From NCBI RefSeq assembly GCF_003931565.1, contig NZ_RRYI01000003.1, forward strand, positions 186,001 to 250,000: DNA of 64,000 nt. Reading direction: 5' to 3'. Position 1 is the first letter of the stretch; each line of letters starts with the position of its first letter. Source of the DNA: Caulobacter sp. 602-1. Its GTDB lineage: Bacteria > Pseudomonadota > Alphaproteobacteria > Caulobacterales > Caulobacteraceae. The notes beneath the pieces were generated by a model that was not told the origin of the DNA, made no database searches, and saw nothing but the letters and a program-made list of their open reading frames with translations. Shown here one piece after another: positions 18,358-25,672 of this stretch. The position numbers and the translations under genes were made by a program.

Positions 18358-19679
18358 CAGGCGATATCCAGGCGCAGGCTGTCCTCGAGGATGTCGAGGC
18401 CCTCGTCCAGCTGCTCGAGGGGGATGGTCAACGGCGCCAGCACCCGGATCGTCTCGCCGCCGACGCCGCAGGTCAGCAGGATCAGCCCGCGCTCCAGGGC
18501 CCGCCCCGCCACGGCCTTGGCGCCAGCGCCGTCGGGCTGTCCATCGGCGGTCACGACATCGAAGCCGATCATCGCCCCCGGGCCGCGCAGGCCGCGGGTC
18601 GGGATCAGGTCGTTGCGCCCGGCGAAGCCCGCGATGCGCTCGCGCAGCCGCGCGCCTATGAGGTCGGCGCGCGCGCACAGGGCCTCAGCCGCCATGACGT
18701 CGAGCACCGCCAGGGCCGCGGCGCAGGCGACCGGTGAGCCGCCGTAGGTCCCGCCCAGGCCGCCGGGCTCGACGGCGTCCAAAAGCGACGCGCGTCCAAT
18801 GACGCCGGACAGGGGAAAGCCCCCGGCCAGCGACTTGGCCACGGTGATCAGGTCGGGCCGCACGCTCCAATGCTCGGCGCCGAACATCTTGCCCGTGCGG
18901 CCAAAGCCGGTCTGGACCTCGTCGGCGATCAGCAGGATGCCATGCGTGTCGCAAATGGCCCGCAGCGCGGTCATCAGGGCGTCGGGCGCGGGATGGAAGC
19001 CGCCCTCGCCCTGCACGGGCTCGATGATGATCGCCGCCACGGAACTGGGATGCAGGTCGGCGGCGAACAGGAAGTCGAGGGCCTTGAGGCTGTCCTCGAC
19101 GCTGACGCCCTGCGCCGCGATCGGAAACGGCGCATGGAAGATATTGGCCGGCGCGCCGCCGAACATGCGCTTGTAGGGCGCGACCTTTCCGGTAAGCGCC
19201 GAGGACAGGGTCGTACGGCCGTGGAAAGCGCCGGTGAACGCGATCACGCCAGGCCGGCCCGTGGCCGCCCGCGCGATCTTCACCGCGTTCTCGACGGCCT
19301 CGGCGCCGCTGGTGAACAAGATCGTCTTGGCCGGTCCGTCGATCGGGGCCAGGGCGTTGAGGCGCTCGGCCAACGCCACATAGGGCTCGTAGGCCAGCAC
19401 CTGGAAGGCGGTGTGGGTAAAGCGCTCCAACTGGTCCTGAACCGCCGCCATCACCCGAGGATGACGATGGCCGACGTTGAGGACGGCGATGCCGCCGGCA
19501 AAATCGATGTAGCGGCGTCCCTCTACGTCCCAGATCTCGGCGTTGAACGCTCTGTCCGCATAGACCGTCGTGGAGCTGGCCACGCCCGAGGACACCGCCG
19601 CGCGGCGCCGCTCCAGGAGGGAAGCGTTGGAAACAGGAGCGGTCGCGAAGGCGGACAAGGCAGCTCTCTCAGGAAACAA
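18357..19679 (-). CDS. gabT: 4-aminobutyrate aminotransferase
   Basis: A class-III PLP aminotransferase of up to 440 residues. It has FTSGAEAVENAVKIAR, GAFHGRTTLSSALTGK, IEPVQGEGGF, the DEVQTGFGRTGKMF loop and the PLP lysine in LITVAKSLAGGFPLSG, diagnostic of GabT. It moves the amino group of GABA to 2-oxoglutarate, giving succinate semialdehyde. The annotated start is a TTG; a TTG at 19658 with GAGAG upstream gives an N-terminus (SAFATAPVSNASLLERR) closer to known GabT and may be the real one. It is the first gene of the minus-strand operon; a shared dyad lies 64 bases upstream. Confidence 0.93.
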   Translation of the reverse strand: MFPERAALSAFATAPVSNASLLERRRAAVSSGVASSTTVYADRAFNAEIWDVEGRRYIDFAGGIAVLNVGHRHPRVMAAVQDQLERFTHTAFQVLAYEPYVALAERLNALAPIDGPAKTILFTSGAEAVENAVKIARAATGRPGVIAFTGAFHGRTTLSSALTGKVAPYKRMFGGAPANIFHAPFPIAAQGVSVEDSLKALDFLFAADLHPSSVAAIIIEPVQGEGGFHPAPDALMTALRAICDTHGILLIADEVQTGFGRTGKMFGAEHWSVRPDLITVAKSLAGGFPLSGVIGRASLLDAVEPGGLGGTYGGSPVACAAALAVLDVMAAEALCARADLIGARLRERIAGFAGRNDLIPTRGLRGPGAMIGFDVVTADGQPDGAGAKAVAGRALERGLILLTCGVGGETIRVLAPLTIPLEQLDEGLDILEDSLRLDIA

Positions 19680-19742
19680 AACACCTGAGAGGATGCTCGA
19701 TCACAACCGCCGCGATGCGGAGATGACAACTCCGCTGCGAGT

Positions 19743-19759
19743 GGTGACAAAACGTCACC
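19743..19759. promoter_or_regulatory. Dyad operator GGTGAC-N5-GTCACC (copy 3)
   Basis: A perfect 6-bp dyad with 5-bp spacer in the gabT promoter. Read on the minus strand it aligns with the receptor-promoter dyad over GGTG-W-C-G-K-TTTG-W-CACCACT, so similarity extends through spacer and flank. A further half-site GTCACC lies just to the right. It fits T-N11-A. Confidence 0.65.
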
Positions 19760-19767
19760 GATACGCG

Positions 19768-20742
19768 TCACCAGCGCGCCGCTTCTCCTTCGGCCTCTCG
19801 CACCAACCATCGCCGGAAGGCCAGCAGCGCCGGTGTGCGCCAGCGGTCGCGTCGGGCCGAAAACACATAGCGGCCCATGACGATCGGCTGTGCGCCGACC
19901 AACGCGCCGACATCCACCAGCCGGCCCGCCTTGAAATCGTCGCCGACCAGGAAGGCGTTGGCCAGGGCCAGGCCCTCCCCGCGCCGGGCGGCGTCGACGG
20001 CCAGGTGGGCATGCCAGAGCCGGTGGCCGGGCAGATCCGGCTCCGAGGTGACGCCATTGGCCTCGAACCAGGCGGTCCACTGTCGGGCGTTCTCCTCGTG
20101 CAGCAGCGGCCCCTGCAAGAGATCCGCCGCGGTCGAGGGTCGGCCCAAGGTGTCAAGGCGCGCTGGACTGGCGACAGCCAGAACCGGCGGGCGAGCCAGT
20201 TGCACCGTTTCGATCTCTCCGGCGGGCGGCTTGTCCGGCGCGGCGTCGATCACATAGCGGATGTCGCCGTCCATATCGCGCCGCGTGAAGTCCGGCGCGG
20301 TGTCCGAGGGACGCAGCACCAGTTGGATCTCGGGATGGGACTGGCGAAAGTCGGCCAGGCGCGCCAGGAGCCAGTTGGAGGCCAGACCGGGGATGCAGGA
20401 AATCTGCAGCGTGCGCTCGTCCGAGCCATGCAGGAGATCGGCGGAAGCAACAGCGATTTCGTTGAGGGCGGAGGTTATGCGAGCGTGAAACTTCGCGCCC
20501 TCTGGCGTCAGCTTGCCGCCATTGGCGCCGCGCTCGACCAGCGGGACGCCGGCCCAGACCTCCAGACTGCGAAGATGCCGGCTGACCGCGGCGTGGTCCA
20601 GCTCCAGCACCGCGGCGGCCTTGCGGATGCCGCCAAATTCGCCGACGGCCGCGAACGCGCGCAGGGCCGTGAAAGGCGGCGTCGCGCGACGGTTCCAAAA
20701 GACCATGCGGGGATCTTCGGGGGACGTTGCACGCGGCGACAT
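19768..20742 (-). CDS. LysR family transcriptional regulator (GcvA-like)
   Basis: A 324-residue LysR protein. PPFTALRAFAAVGEFGGIRKA followed by HAAVSRHLRSLEVWAGVPLVE is the helix-turn-helix of the GcvA-like subgroup. ATG 20742 has GGAG six bases upstream. It lies directly upstream of gabT on the same strand, 88 bases away, and its 3' end borders the dyad at 19743-19759. It is the best positional candidate for the activator of the gabT operon and possibly of the receptor and amidohydrolase promoters. The effector is unknown, perhaps an amine or GABA. Confidence 0.9.
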   Translation of the reverse strand: MSPRATSPEDPRMVFWNRRATPPFTALRAFAAVGEFGGIRKAAAVLELDHAAVSRHLRSLEVWAGVPLVERGANGGKLTPEGAKFHARITSALNEIAVASADLLHGSDERTLQISCIPGLASNWLLARLADFRQSHPEIQLVLRPSDTAPDFTRRDMDGDIRYVIDAAPDKPPAGEIETVQLARPPVLAVASPARLDTLGRPSTAADLLQGPLLHEENARQWTAWFEANGVTSEPDLPGHRLWHAHLAVDAARRGEGLALANAFLVGDDFKAGRLVDVGALVGAQPIVMGRYVFSARRDRWRTPALLAFRRWLVREAEGEAARW

Positions 20743-20940
20743 TCAAAACTCCAATACCGCCCTCAGGCTATTGCAAGCGTTGCGTCATGTCATCTTGAGC
20801 GTCCGCGCCGAACTTACGCTCCGGCAGGTGCGCGGGCATGTCAAAAGCCAGGCCAGGCTTCTGTTGCGTCTCTCTAAACTGTTTTCATGGGCGCCGCGCG
20901 CCGAACACGCCGACGCGCTTTTGGACCTAGGCTGCGCTAG

Positions 20941-21053
20941 TCGTGATCCTCCCTCGTTTGAGTGGACACCCATGCTAGCTTTTCGGAGCTGGAGAGGAGT
21001 GTCTGATGAGCGTGAAGCGTCGGGTCTTTCCGGAGACCTTCAAACGAGAAACG
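20941..21053 (+). mobile_element. IS3-type insertion sequence remnant (left end and start of orfA)
   Basis: TGATCCTCCCTCGTTTGAGTGGACACC looks like an IS3-family end, and about 50 bases later, after a good ribosome site (GGAGAGGAG), an ATG at 21006 opens with SVKRRVFPETFKRETV, the N-terminus of an IS3-type orfA transposase helix-turn-helix. Similarity stops after about 16 codons; the rest of the element is missing. The exact borders and the IS name are not determinable by eye. Confidence 0.65.
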
Positions 21054-21251
21054 GTTGTCCCGCCGCTCGATATTGTCGAGGCCGTCTTCTTCGAGGATCT
21101 TCAGTTCGATCACGGCGTCGCCGACGACGAAGTCTGCGCCAACTAGGTCCCGTTCGGTCGCATCCAGGTGCGCGCATCGGCCCCCAGCTTCGAGCACCTC
21201 GAACTCCAGGGCCGCCTCCTCGACATGTAGTACGCGGAACGGCGACGACAT
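21054..21251 (-). pseudogene. N-terminal fragment of an unknown gene, cut by the IS remnant
   Basis: On the minus strand the ATG at 21251 opens a coding-like stretch (SSPFRVLHVEEAALEFEVLE, then GADFVVGDAVIELKILEEDG) of about 65 residues. The pattern of a hydrophobic strand, an acidic residue and E-L-K is compatible with a PD-(D/E)XK nuclease-like core, but this is only suggestive. Beyond about 21054 the frame runs into antisense of the IS3-type orfA, so the gene is truncated at the junction. Confidence 0.45.
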
Positions 21252-21354
21252 TCGTCTTAAGAGGGGACGAGTGCCGTGTGGTGGGAAGCGCCTAGTTAGA
21301 ATGGCCGCAAGTCACTGCTCGAAGGCTGGCGGCGTCGTCACCGATGGGGCGTGA

Positions 21355-21784
21355 CGCGGTCATCCTGACCTACAAGTTCACGGACCCTGTCGCTTTCGGC
21401 GGCGAGCACAGCACTCTAGGCGATGTGGCAAGGAGGGTCGCCCAGCATGCGGGCCTGACCTTGACCCCCGATCCAGAGCCCGAGCAGGGCCTGTTCGCGC
21501 GGACGGACAGCTACAGCTTCGTGAAAGCTGGCGTCCCGTCCCTGTTCCTACATCCCGGACCGGCTGGCGCCGGCAAGGCCGCCAGCGCCACCTACTGCAG
21601 CAACCACTATCATCAACCGTCGGATGACCTGGCCCAGCCGCTGGATTGGGAGGCCGCAGCCAACTTCGTCCAACTCAACTTCGACATTGTGCGCGCGATC
21701 GCCGACGAGCGCCGGCGACCGGCATGGCGTCGAGGAGATTATTTCGGCGCGCTCTTTGAGGGCGCTGCGTCCACATCGAAGTAA
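21355..21784 (+). pseudogene. C-terminal fragment of an M28 family peptidase
   Basis: The 146-residue frame resembles only the C-terminal third of M28 zinc aminopeptidases of the Caulobacter/Sphingomonas type: FGGEHSTLGDVARRVA, then DSYSFVKAGVPSLFL, then a conserved NHYHQPSDDL containing a metal-ligand His, and a tail ending in WRRGDYFG. The catalytic domain with the other zinc ligands is absent, and homology appears to start near the TYKFTDPVAFGG segment, so the gene is 5'-truncated. It belongs to the debris zone at 20.9-21.8 kb. Confidence 0.75.
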
Positions 21785-21863
21785 CCGCGTTCGGCGCGCT
21801 CGATTTTCGATGGAAGGCGCGCCGGCACAGCTTGAAACAGGGATGGGCGAACGATCCCACCGT

Positions 21864-22367
21864 CTACCCTCGCAGCGCTCTAAGGTTGTTTTCCGGTCTT
21901 GGGAGAGGACGCTCCTGCCCCCATCCGCCGATAGCGCCATAGATGTCGTTCCTCAGTGCTCGGACCTTGTCGTTCAGGTCGTTGAGCGCGTCTGGCGACT
22001 GGCCCGAGGCTTCGAGCAGAGCCGCGCCCAGACAACCGGCCTTCTGCTGCATCGCCCGTCCTGCGTCCGTGAGGGCGACGATGACCTGGCGGGCGCTGGC
22101 GGGGTCGCGAGTTCGGTTCACCAGGCCCGCCGCCTCGAGACGCTGGAGCAACGGTGTCAGGGTGCTGGACTCCAGCGCCAACTGCTCGGCCAGCCGCCCC
22201 ACCAATTGCCCGTCTTCGGCCCACAACAGATTGAGGACCAGATACTGTGGGTAGGTCAGACCGAGCATGTCGAGCAGGGGCTTGTAGGTCCGCTGGATGG
22301 CGATGCCCGCAGAGTAGATGGCGTAGCAGAGCTGATCGTCGAGCGAGGGCGGTGGGCTGTGGTTCAT
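21864..22367 (-). CDS. OhrR-like MarR family redox-sensing regulator
   Basis: A 167-residue MarR protein. ATG 22367 has AAGGAG six bases upstream. DQLCYAIYSAG, TYKPLLDMLGLTYPQYLVL and TLTPLLQRLEAAGLVNRTRD match the OhrR subgroup. Cys14, Tyr18, Tyr28 and Tyr39 line up with the reactive Cys15 and the Tyr residues of Bacillus OhrR that sense organic hydroperoxides. No ohr peroxidase gene is adjacent; the divergent gene encodes an exported alpha/beta hydrolase. Two perfect TATCGCGATA palindromes and a TATCGCAATA variant in the intergenic region are likely operators. Redox sensing is inferred from residue conservation. Confidence 0.85.
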   Translation of the reverse strand: MNHSPPPSLDDQLCYAIYSAGIAIQRTYKPLLDMLGLTYPQYLVLNLLWAEDGQLVGRLAEQLALESSTLTPLLQRLEAAGLVNRTRDPASARQVIVALTDAGRAMQQKAGCLGAALLEASGQSPDALNDLNDKVRALRNDIYGAIGGWGQERPLPRPENNLRALRG

Positions 22368-22410
22368 GGCGATCTCCTTCCCCTCATATAGGTTCAATCA
22401 GAAAAATAGC

Positions 22411-22488
22411 TATCGCGATAACTTTTCTCTGGACAGCCGTTCGAGGTGTCTCTACAAAATACATATCGCGATAACTGTTATCGCAATA
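22411..22488. promoter_or_regulatory. Three TATCGCRATA sites, probable MarR operators
   Basis: Perfect palindromes TATCGCGATA at 22411-22420 and 22464-22473, and the variant TATCGCAATA at 22479-22488, all in the 158-base region between the divergent MarR and hydrolase genes. The last two are 15 bases apart centre to centre and lie close to the hydrolase start. Confidence 0.75.
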
Positions 22489-22525
22489 ATTTACACACTC
22501 AACCGACCAAACAGGGAGAACCACC

Positions 22526-23320
22526 ATGATCCGCCAAGCCCGCACCCTCCTCGTCGCCGCCGCCCTGACCGGCCTGGCCGGCGCCGCCCACGCCCAGACG
22601 GAAGCCTCGAACGGCGCACCCGCTCCGGCGGTTCGCAACGTTGTCCTGGTCCACGGCGCCTTCGCCGACGGCTCGGGCTGGCGCGGGGTCTATGACCGTC
22701 TGACCGCCAAGGGCTACAAGGTCAGCATCGTTCAAAACCCGCTGACCTCGCTGGCCGACGACGTCGCCGCCACGCGTCGCGTCCTGGCCCGCCAGGACGG
22801 CCCGACCATCCTGGTCGGCCACTCCTACGGCGGCACGGTGATCACCGAGGCCGGCAACGACCCCAAGGTCGCGGGCCTGGTCTATGTCGCCGCCCTGGCG
22901 CCGGATACCGGCGAGTCGACCGGCGACCAGTTCGCCGAGATCCCGGCCCCTCCCGGCTTCGTGATCGAGCCGCAATCGGACGGCTTCGGCTTCGTCAATC
23001 TGGCCAAGTTCAAGGCCGGCTTCGCCGCCGACATCAACGACGCCGACGCCGCCTTCATGCGTGACAGCCAAGTGCCGATCGCCATGTCGGCCTTCGGCGA
23101 CAAGGTCACCAAGGCGGCCTGGCGCGTGAAGCCCAGCTGGTTCGTCGTGGCGACCGAGGATGGCGCCATCGATCCCAAGCTGCTGCGCAAGACCGCCACC
23201 CGCATCGGCGCCGAAGCCGTAGAGATCAAGGGCAGCCACGTCGTCTTCTTGAGCCGTCCGCAAGCGGTGGCCGACGTGATCGACAAGGCCGCCAAGACCG
23301 CCGCGTCCAAGGCGAAGTAG
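22526..23320 (+). CDS. Exported alpha/beta hydrolase
   Basis: A 264-residue alpha/beta hydrolase with an N-terminal signal (QARTLLVAAALTGLAGAAHA). VVLVHGAFADGSGW is the oxyanion region and VGHSYGG the nucleophile elbow with catalytic Ser; KGSHVVFLSRPQ near the end supplies the His. It belongs to the group resembling plant salicylate/jasmonate esterases (MES-like), which cleave small esters. GGGAG lies eight bases upstream. Its promoter contains the TATCGCRATA sites, so it is probably induced when the OhrR-like regulator is oxidised. It is distantly related to the two hydrolases at 41-44 kb. Confidence 0.88.
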   Translation: MIRQARTLLVAAALTGLAGAAHAQTEASNGAPAPAVRNVVLVHGAFADGSGWRGVYDRLTAKGYKVSIVQNPLTSLADDVAATRRVLARQDGPTILVGHSYGGTVITEAGNDPKVAGLVYVAALAPDTGESTGDQFAEIPAPPGFVIEPQSDGFGFVNLAKFKAGFAADINDADAAFMRDSQVPIAMSAFGDKVTKAAWRVKPSWFVVATEDGAIDPKLLRKTATRIGAEAVEIKGSHVVFLSRPQAVADVIDKAAKTAASKAK

Positions 23321-23344
23321 GACCACAACCGAGGCCCGATGGGC

Positions 23345-23377
23345 CGGACGCCGGCGCGCCAGACGCGCCGGCGTCCG
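23345..23377 (+). terminator. 14-bp stem hairpin terminator
   Basis: CGGACGCCGGCGCG and CGCGCCGGCGTCCG form a perfect 14-bp stem with a 5-base loop (CCAGA), starting 25 bases after the hydrolase stop and followed by CTTGCG. It separates the hydrolase from the transporter gene. Confidence 0.7.
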
Positions 23378-23432
23378 CTTGCGTGGGCGCGGCTGGAAAC
23401 GGCCGCCGCTCTCCTGCTATGCGACAAGGCCC

Positions 23433-24626
23433 ATGACCTTCAAAACGCCCCCCGTCACCGCTTGGTCCGCCGCTGTCATCGCCGCCCTGATCGGGTTCGG
23501 CGGCACCGTGGCGCTGGTCGTGCAGGCCATGCGCGTCCTGGGCGCGAGCCCTGAACAGACCGGATCGGCCGTCACCGCCCTGTGCCTGGGGATCGGCCTG
23601 GCCGGCGGCGCGCTATCGCTAGGCCTGCGGATGCCCGTCGTCCTGGCTTGGTCGACGCCCGGCGCGGCCCTATTGGCCGGAACGACCGCCCAGGTTTCCT
23701 GGCCCGTAGCCGTAGGCGTCTTTGTGGTCGCGGCCTTGCTGGCCATCGTGCTCGGCCTGGTCCCGGCCCTGGGCCGGCTGGCTGAGAAAATCCCCAGCGC
23801 CGTCGCCTCGGCCATGTTGGCCGGCGTCCTGCTGCCGTTCTGCCTAACGCTCTTTCGAACAGCTTCGGTCGATCCGCTTCTGGTCGGCGTGCTTCTGGCG
23901 GCCTTCCTGGCGGCGCGCCAGCGCGCGCCGCTCTATGCGCTGCTTCTGGCCCTGACCGCCGGGGTGGCGCTGACGTTGGCGCGCGGCGGCCTGTCCCTGC
24001 CGTCCTCCGACCAGGTGCTGGGGACCCTGGCGCCTCAGGCGCCGGTCTTCCAGCCCGCGGCGATCGTCAGCCTGGCCCTGCCGCTATTCCTGGTCACGCT
24101 GGTCTCGCAGAACCTGCCGGGCTTGGTGGTGCTGCGCACGGCCGGCTATCGCCCTCCGCCGCGCCCACTGCTGGCCGGGGTCGGCCTGGCGTCGTTGCTG
24201 GCCGCCCCATTCGGCGCCCATGGCGTGAACCTCGCAGCCATCACCGCGGCCATCTGCACCAATCCCGAAGCCCACCCGGACGCGGCGCGGCGGTGGGTCG
24301 TCGGCGTGATCTATGCGGGCTTCTATCTCCTCCTGGCGCTGTTCTCGCCGTTCCTGGTCGGCGTCTTCCTGGCGTTGCCGCACACCGCGATCGCGGCCTT
24401 GACCGGGCTGGCTCTGATCCCCGCGCTGCTGGGCGCGCTCGAAGCGATGCTGGCCCCGACCGCCGACCGCGACCCGGCGATCGTCACCTTCCTGGCCACG
24501 GCCTCCGGGCTGTCGCTGCTTGGTATCGGCTCGGCGTTCTGGGGCCTGACGGCGGGCTTCCTCGCCCTCGGCGTTCGAGCACTTTTGCGCCGCCGCGCGC
24601 GGGCCGACCAGGTTCCTCAGATCTGA
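23433..24626 (+). CDS. benE: BenE family benzoate/H+ symporter-like transporter
   Basis: A 397-residue, very hydrophobic protein with about twelve membrane segments. FKTPPVTAWSAAVIAALIGF at the start, TALCLGIGLAGGALSL, the VLAWSTPGAALL segment, GRLAEKIPSAVASAMLAGVL, and GAHGVNLAAITAAICTNPEA are typical of BenE, an aromatic acid/proton symporter family. No benzoate catabolic genes are nearby, so the substrate is uncertain. ATG 23433 is chosen as start (AAGG upstream); the frame opens earlier without a ribosome site. The symbol is by family only. Confidence 0.85.
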   Translation: MTFKTPPVTAWSAAVIAALIGFGGTVALVVQAMRVLGASPEQTGSAVTALCLGIGLAGGALSLGLRMPVVLAWSTPGAALLAGTTAQVSWPVAVGVFVVAALLAIVLGLVPALGRLAEKIPSAVASAMLAGVLLPFCLTLFRTASVDPLLVGVLLAAFLAARQRAPLYALLLALTAGVALTLARGGLSLPSSDQVLGTLAPQAPVFQPAAIVSLALPLFLVTLVSQNLPGLVVLRTAGYRPPPRPLLAGVGLASLLAAPFGAHGVNLAAITAAICTNPEAHPDAARRWVVGVIYAGFYLLLALFSPFLVGVFLALPHTAIAALTGLALIPALLGALEAMLAPTADRDPAIVTFLATASGLSLLGIGSAFWGLTAGFLALGVRALLRRRARADQVPQI

Positions 24627-24733
24627 GCCTTGCCCCGTCGGGTTACGGTTGAAACCCGAAGACCCTGGCCCGACCTTTCCGGGTAGCCGGCGCGCTCCAT
24701 CAAGCGATCGACATCGCTCGTATGGAGTCGACC

Positions 24734-25234
24734 ATGAAAGTCTTCGCGCCGCTTGTTTTCACCGGCTTGCTCTGCGCCTGCGCGCCGCCTGCCCCGGCAC
24801 CGGCGACCACCGAGGTCGCGGGCCCCAGCGACATTGAGATCGGACGTTACCTGATCCGGATCGGCGGCTGTAACGACTGCCACACGCCAGGCTATCTGCA
24901 GGCGGACGGCAAGCTCCCCGAGTCCCAGTGGCTGACCGGCAATCCGGTGGGCTTCCGCGGCCCCTGGGGTGTGACCTACGCCAGCAACCTGCGCCTGACG
25001 ACGCAGACGGTCTCGGAAGACGACTGGGTGGCCATGCTGGCGCACCGCAGCGATGCGCCGCCCATGCCCTGGCCGATCACCCGGGCGATGAGCTCGGGCA
25101 ACCACCGCTCGCTCTACCGTTATATCCGCTCGCTCCGGCCGGCAGGGCCGCCCGCGCCGCAGCGCCTGGCGCCCGGCGAAAGGCCTTCGACGCCCGTCAT
25201 CGACATGGTCCCGGTCGCACCGGACGCACCCTGA
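24734..25234 (+). CDS. Cytochrome-c-like lipoprotein
   Basis: A 166-residue protein with a lipoprotein signal (FTGLLCACAPP). ATG 24734 has GGAG six bases upstream. IGRYLIRIGGCNDCHTPGYL carries a CxxCH heme-attachment motif near residue 55, and later PMPWPI...AMSSGNHRSLYRYIRSL resembles the C-terminal part of class-I cytochromes c such as the cytochrome subunits of membrane dehydrogenases, where a Met supplies the sixth ligand. It is a single-heme electron carrier probably anchored to a membrane. No dehydrogenase partner is encoded beside it. Confidence 0.8.
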   Translation: MKVFAPLVFTGLLCACAPPAPAPATTEVAGPSDIEIGRYLIRIGGCNDCHTPGYLQADGKLPESQWLTGNPVGFRGPWGVTYASNLRLTTQTVSEDDWVAMLAHRSDAPPMPWPITRAMSSGNHRSLYRYIRSLRPAGPPAPQRLAPGERPSTPVIDMVPVAPDAP

Positions 25235-25239
25235 GCTCC

Positions 25240-25323
25240 ATGTCTCGTCTCTTGCGCCGCCTCATCATCAGCTTCGCCTTCGCCGCCGCGGCGATCGCAT
25301 CAGTGCTGTCCACCCATGCCTAA
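25240..25323 (+). CDS. Possible 27-residue membrane or exported peptide
   Basis: Five bases after the cytochrome gene an ATG opens a 27-codon frame, SRLLRRLIISFAFAAAAIAS followed by VLSTHA, with a positively charged start and one hydrophobic segment. It could be a small membrane protein or chance. There is no clear ribosome site of its own, so coupling to the preceding gene would be needed. Confidence 0.3.
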   Translation: MSRLLRRLIISFAFAAAAIASVLSTHA

Positions 25324-25672
25324 GCGGTAGGGCGACGCCGAGGTCACTGAAGCGCTCGAACAATCTGCGCGACTATTACCGCTGAAACCGCCCTTTGATT
25401 GAACACCTGCCCGGCAAAGGCGACAGTCAATCTCAAGAAAGCGCCACGCCCATCCGTCCTTCGAGCATCGGGACGGACACGCTCAAGGCGCTCGTCCTTC
25501 GTTCCCTCCCCCCGACCTTAAGGGACGACACCTTCGACGCGACGCTTCCCCCTTGTCACGCGCGCGTCCTTCCGGTCCAACCGGCGCGATCGACGTCCCC
25601 CAAGACACGCGCCGGGATTTCCGGCGTCAGCCGGCCGAACGGCGGCGGGCCAGCAAGCCCGCCGCCGATCTT
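25324..25672. other. Noncoding stretch between convergent genes
   Basis: About 350 bases with no convincing gene on either strand. The only structure seen is the hairpin at 25641-25666. Confidence 0.6.
25641..25666 (-). terminator. 10-bp stem hairpin terminator
   Basis: GGCGGCGGGC-CAGCAA-GCCCGCCGCC is a perfect 10-bp stem six bases beyond the stop codon of the metallopeptidase-like gene (minus strand). Confidence 0.6.

Noticed and set aside
16507-18747. Very long plus-strand open frame opposite gabD, the cupin and the oxidase
   Set aside because: Composition is Arg/Gln/His-rich with no recognisable domain; the opposite strand holds intact gabD and cupin with motifs.
25324-25672. A seventh copy of the dispersed repeat near 25440
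   Set aside because: Only GCGCCA and a weak ending match; the core is not there.
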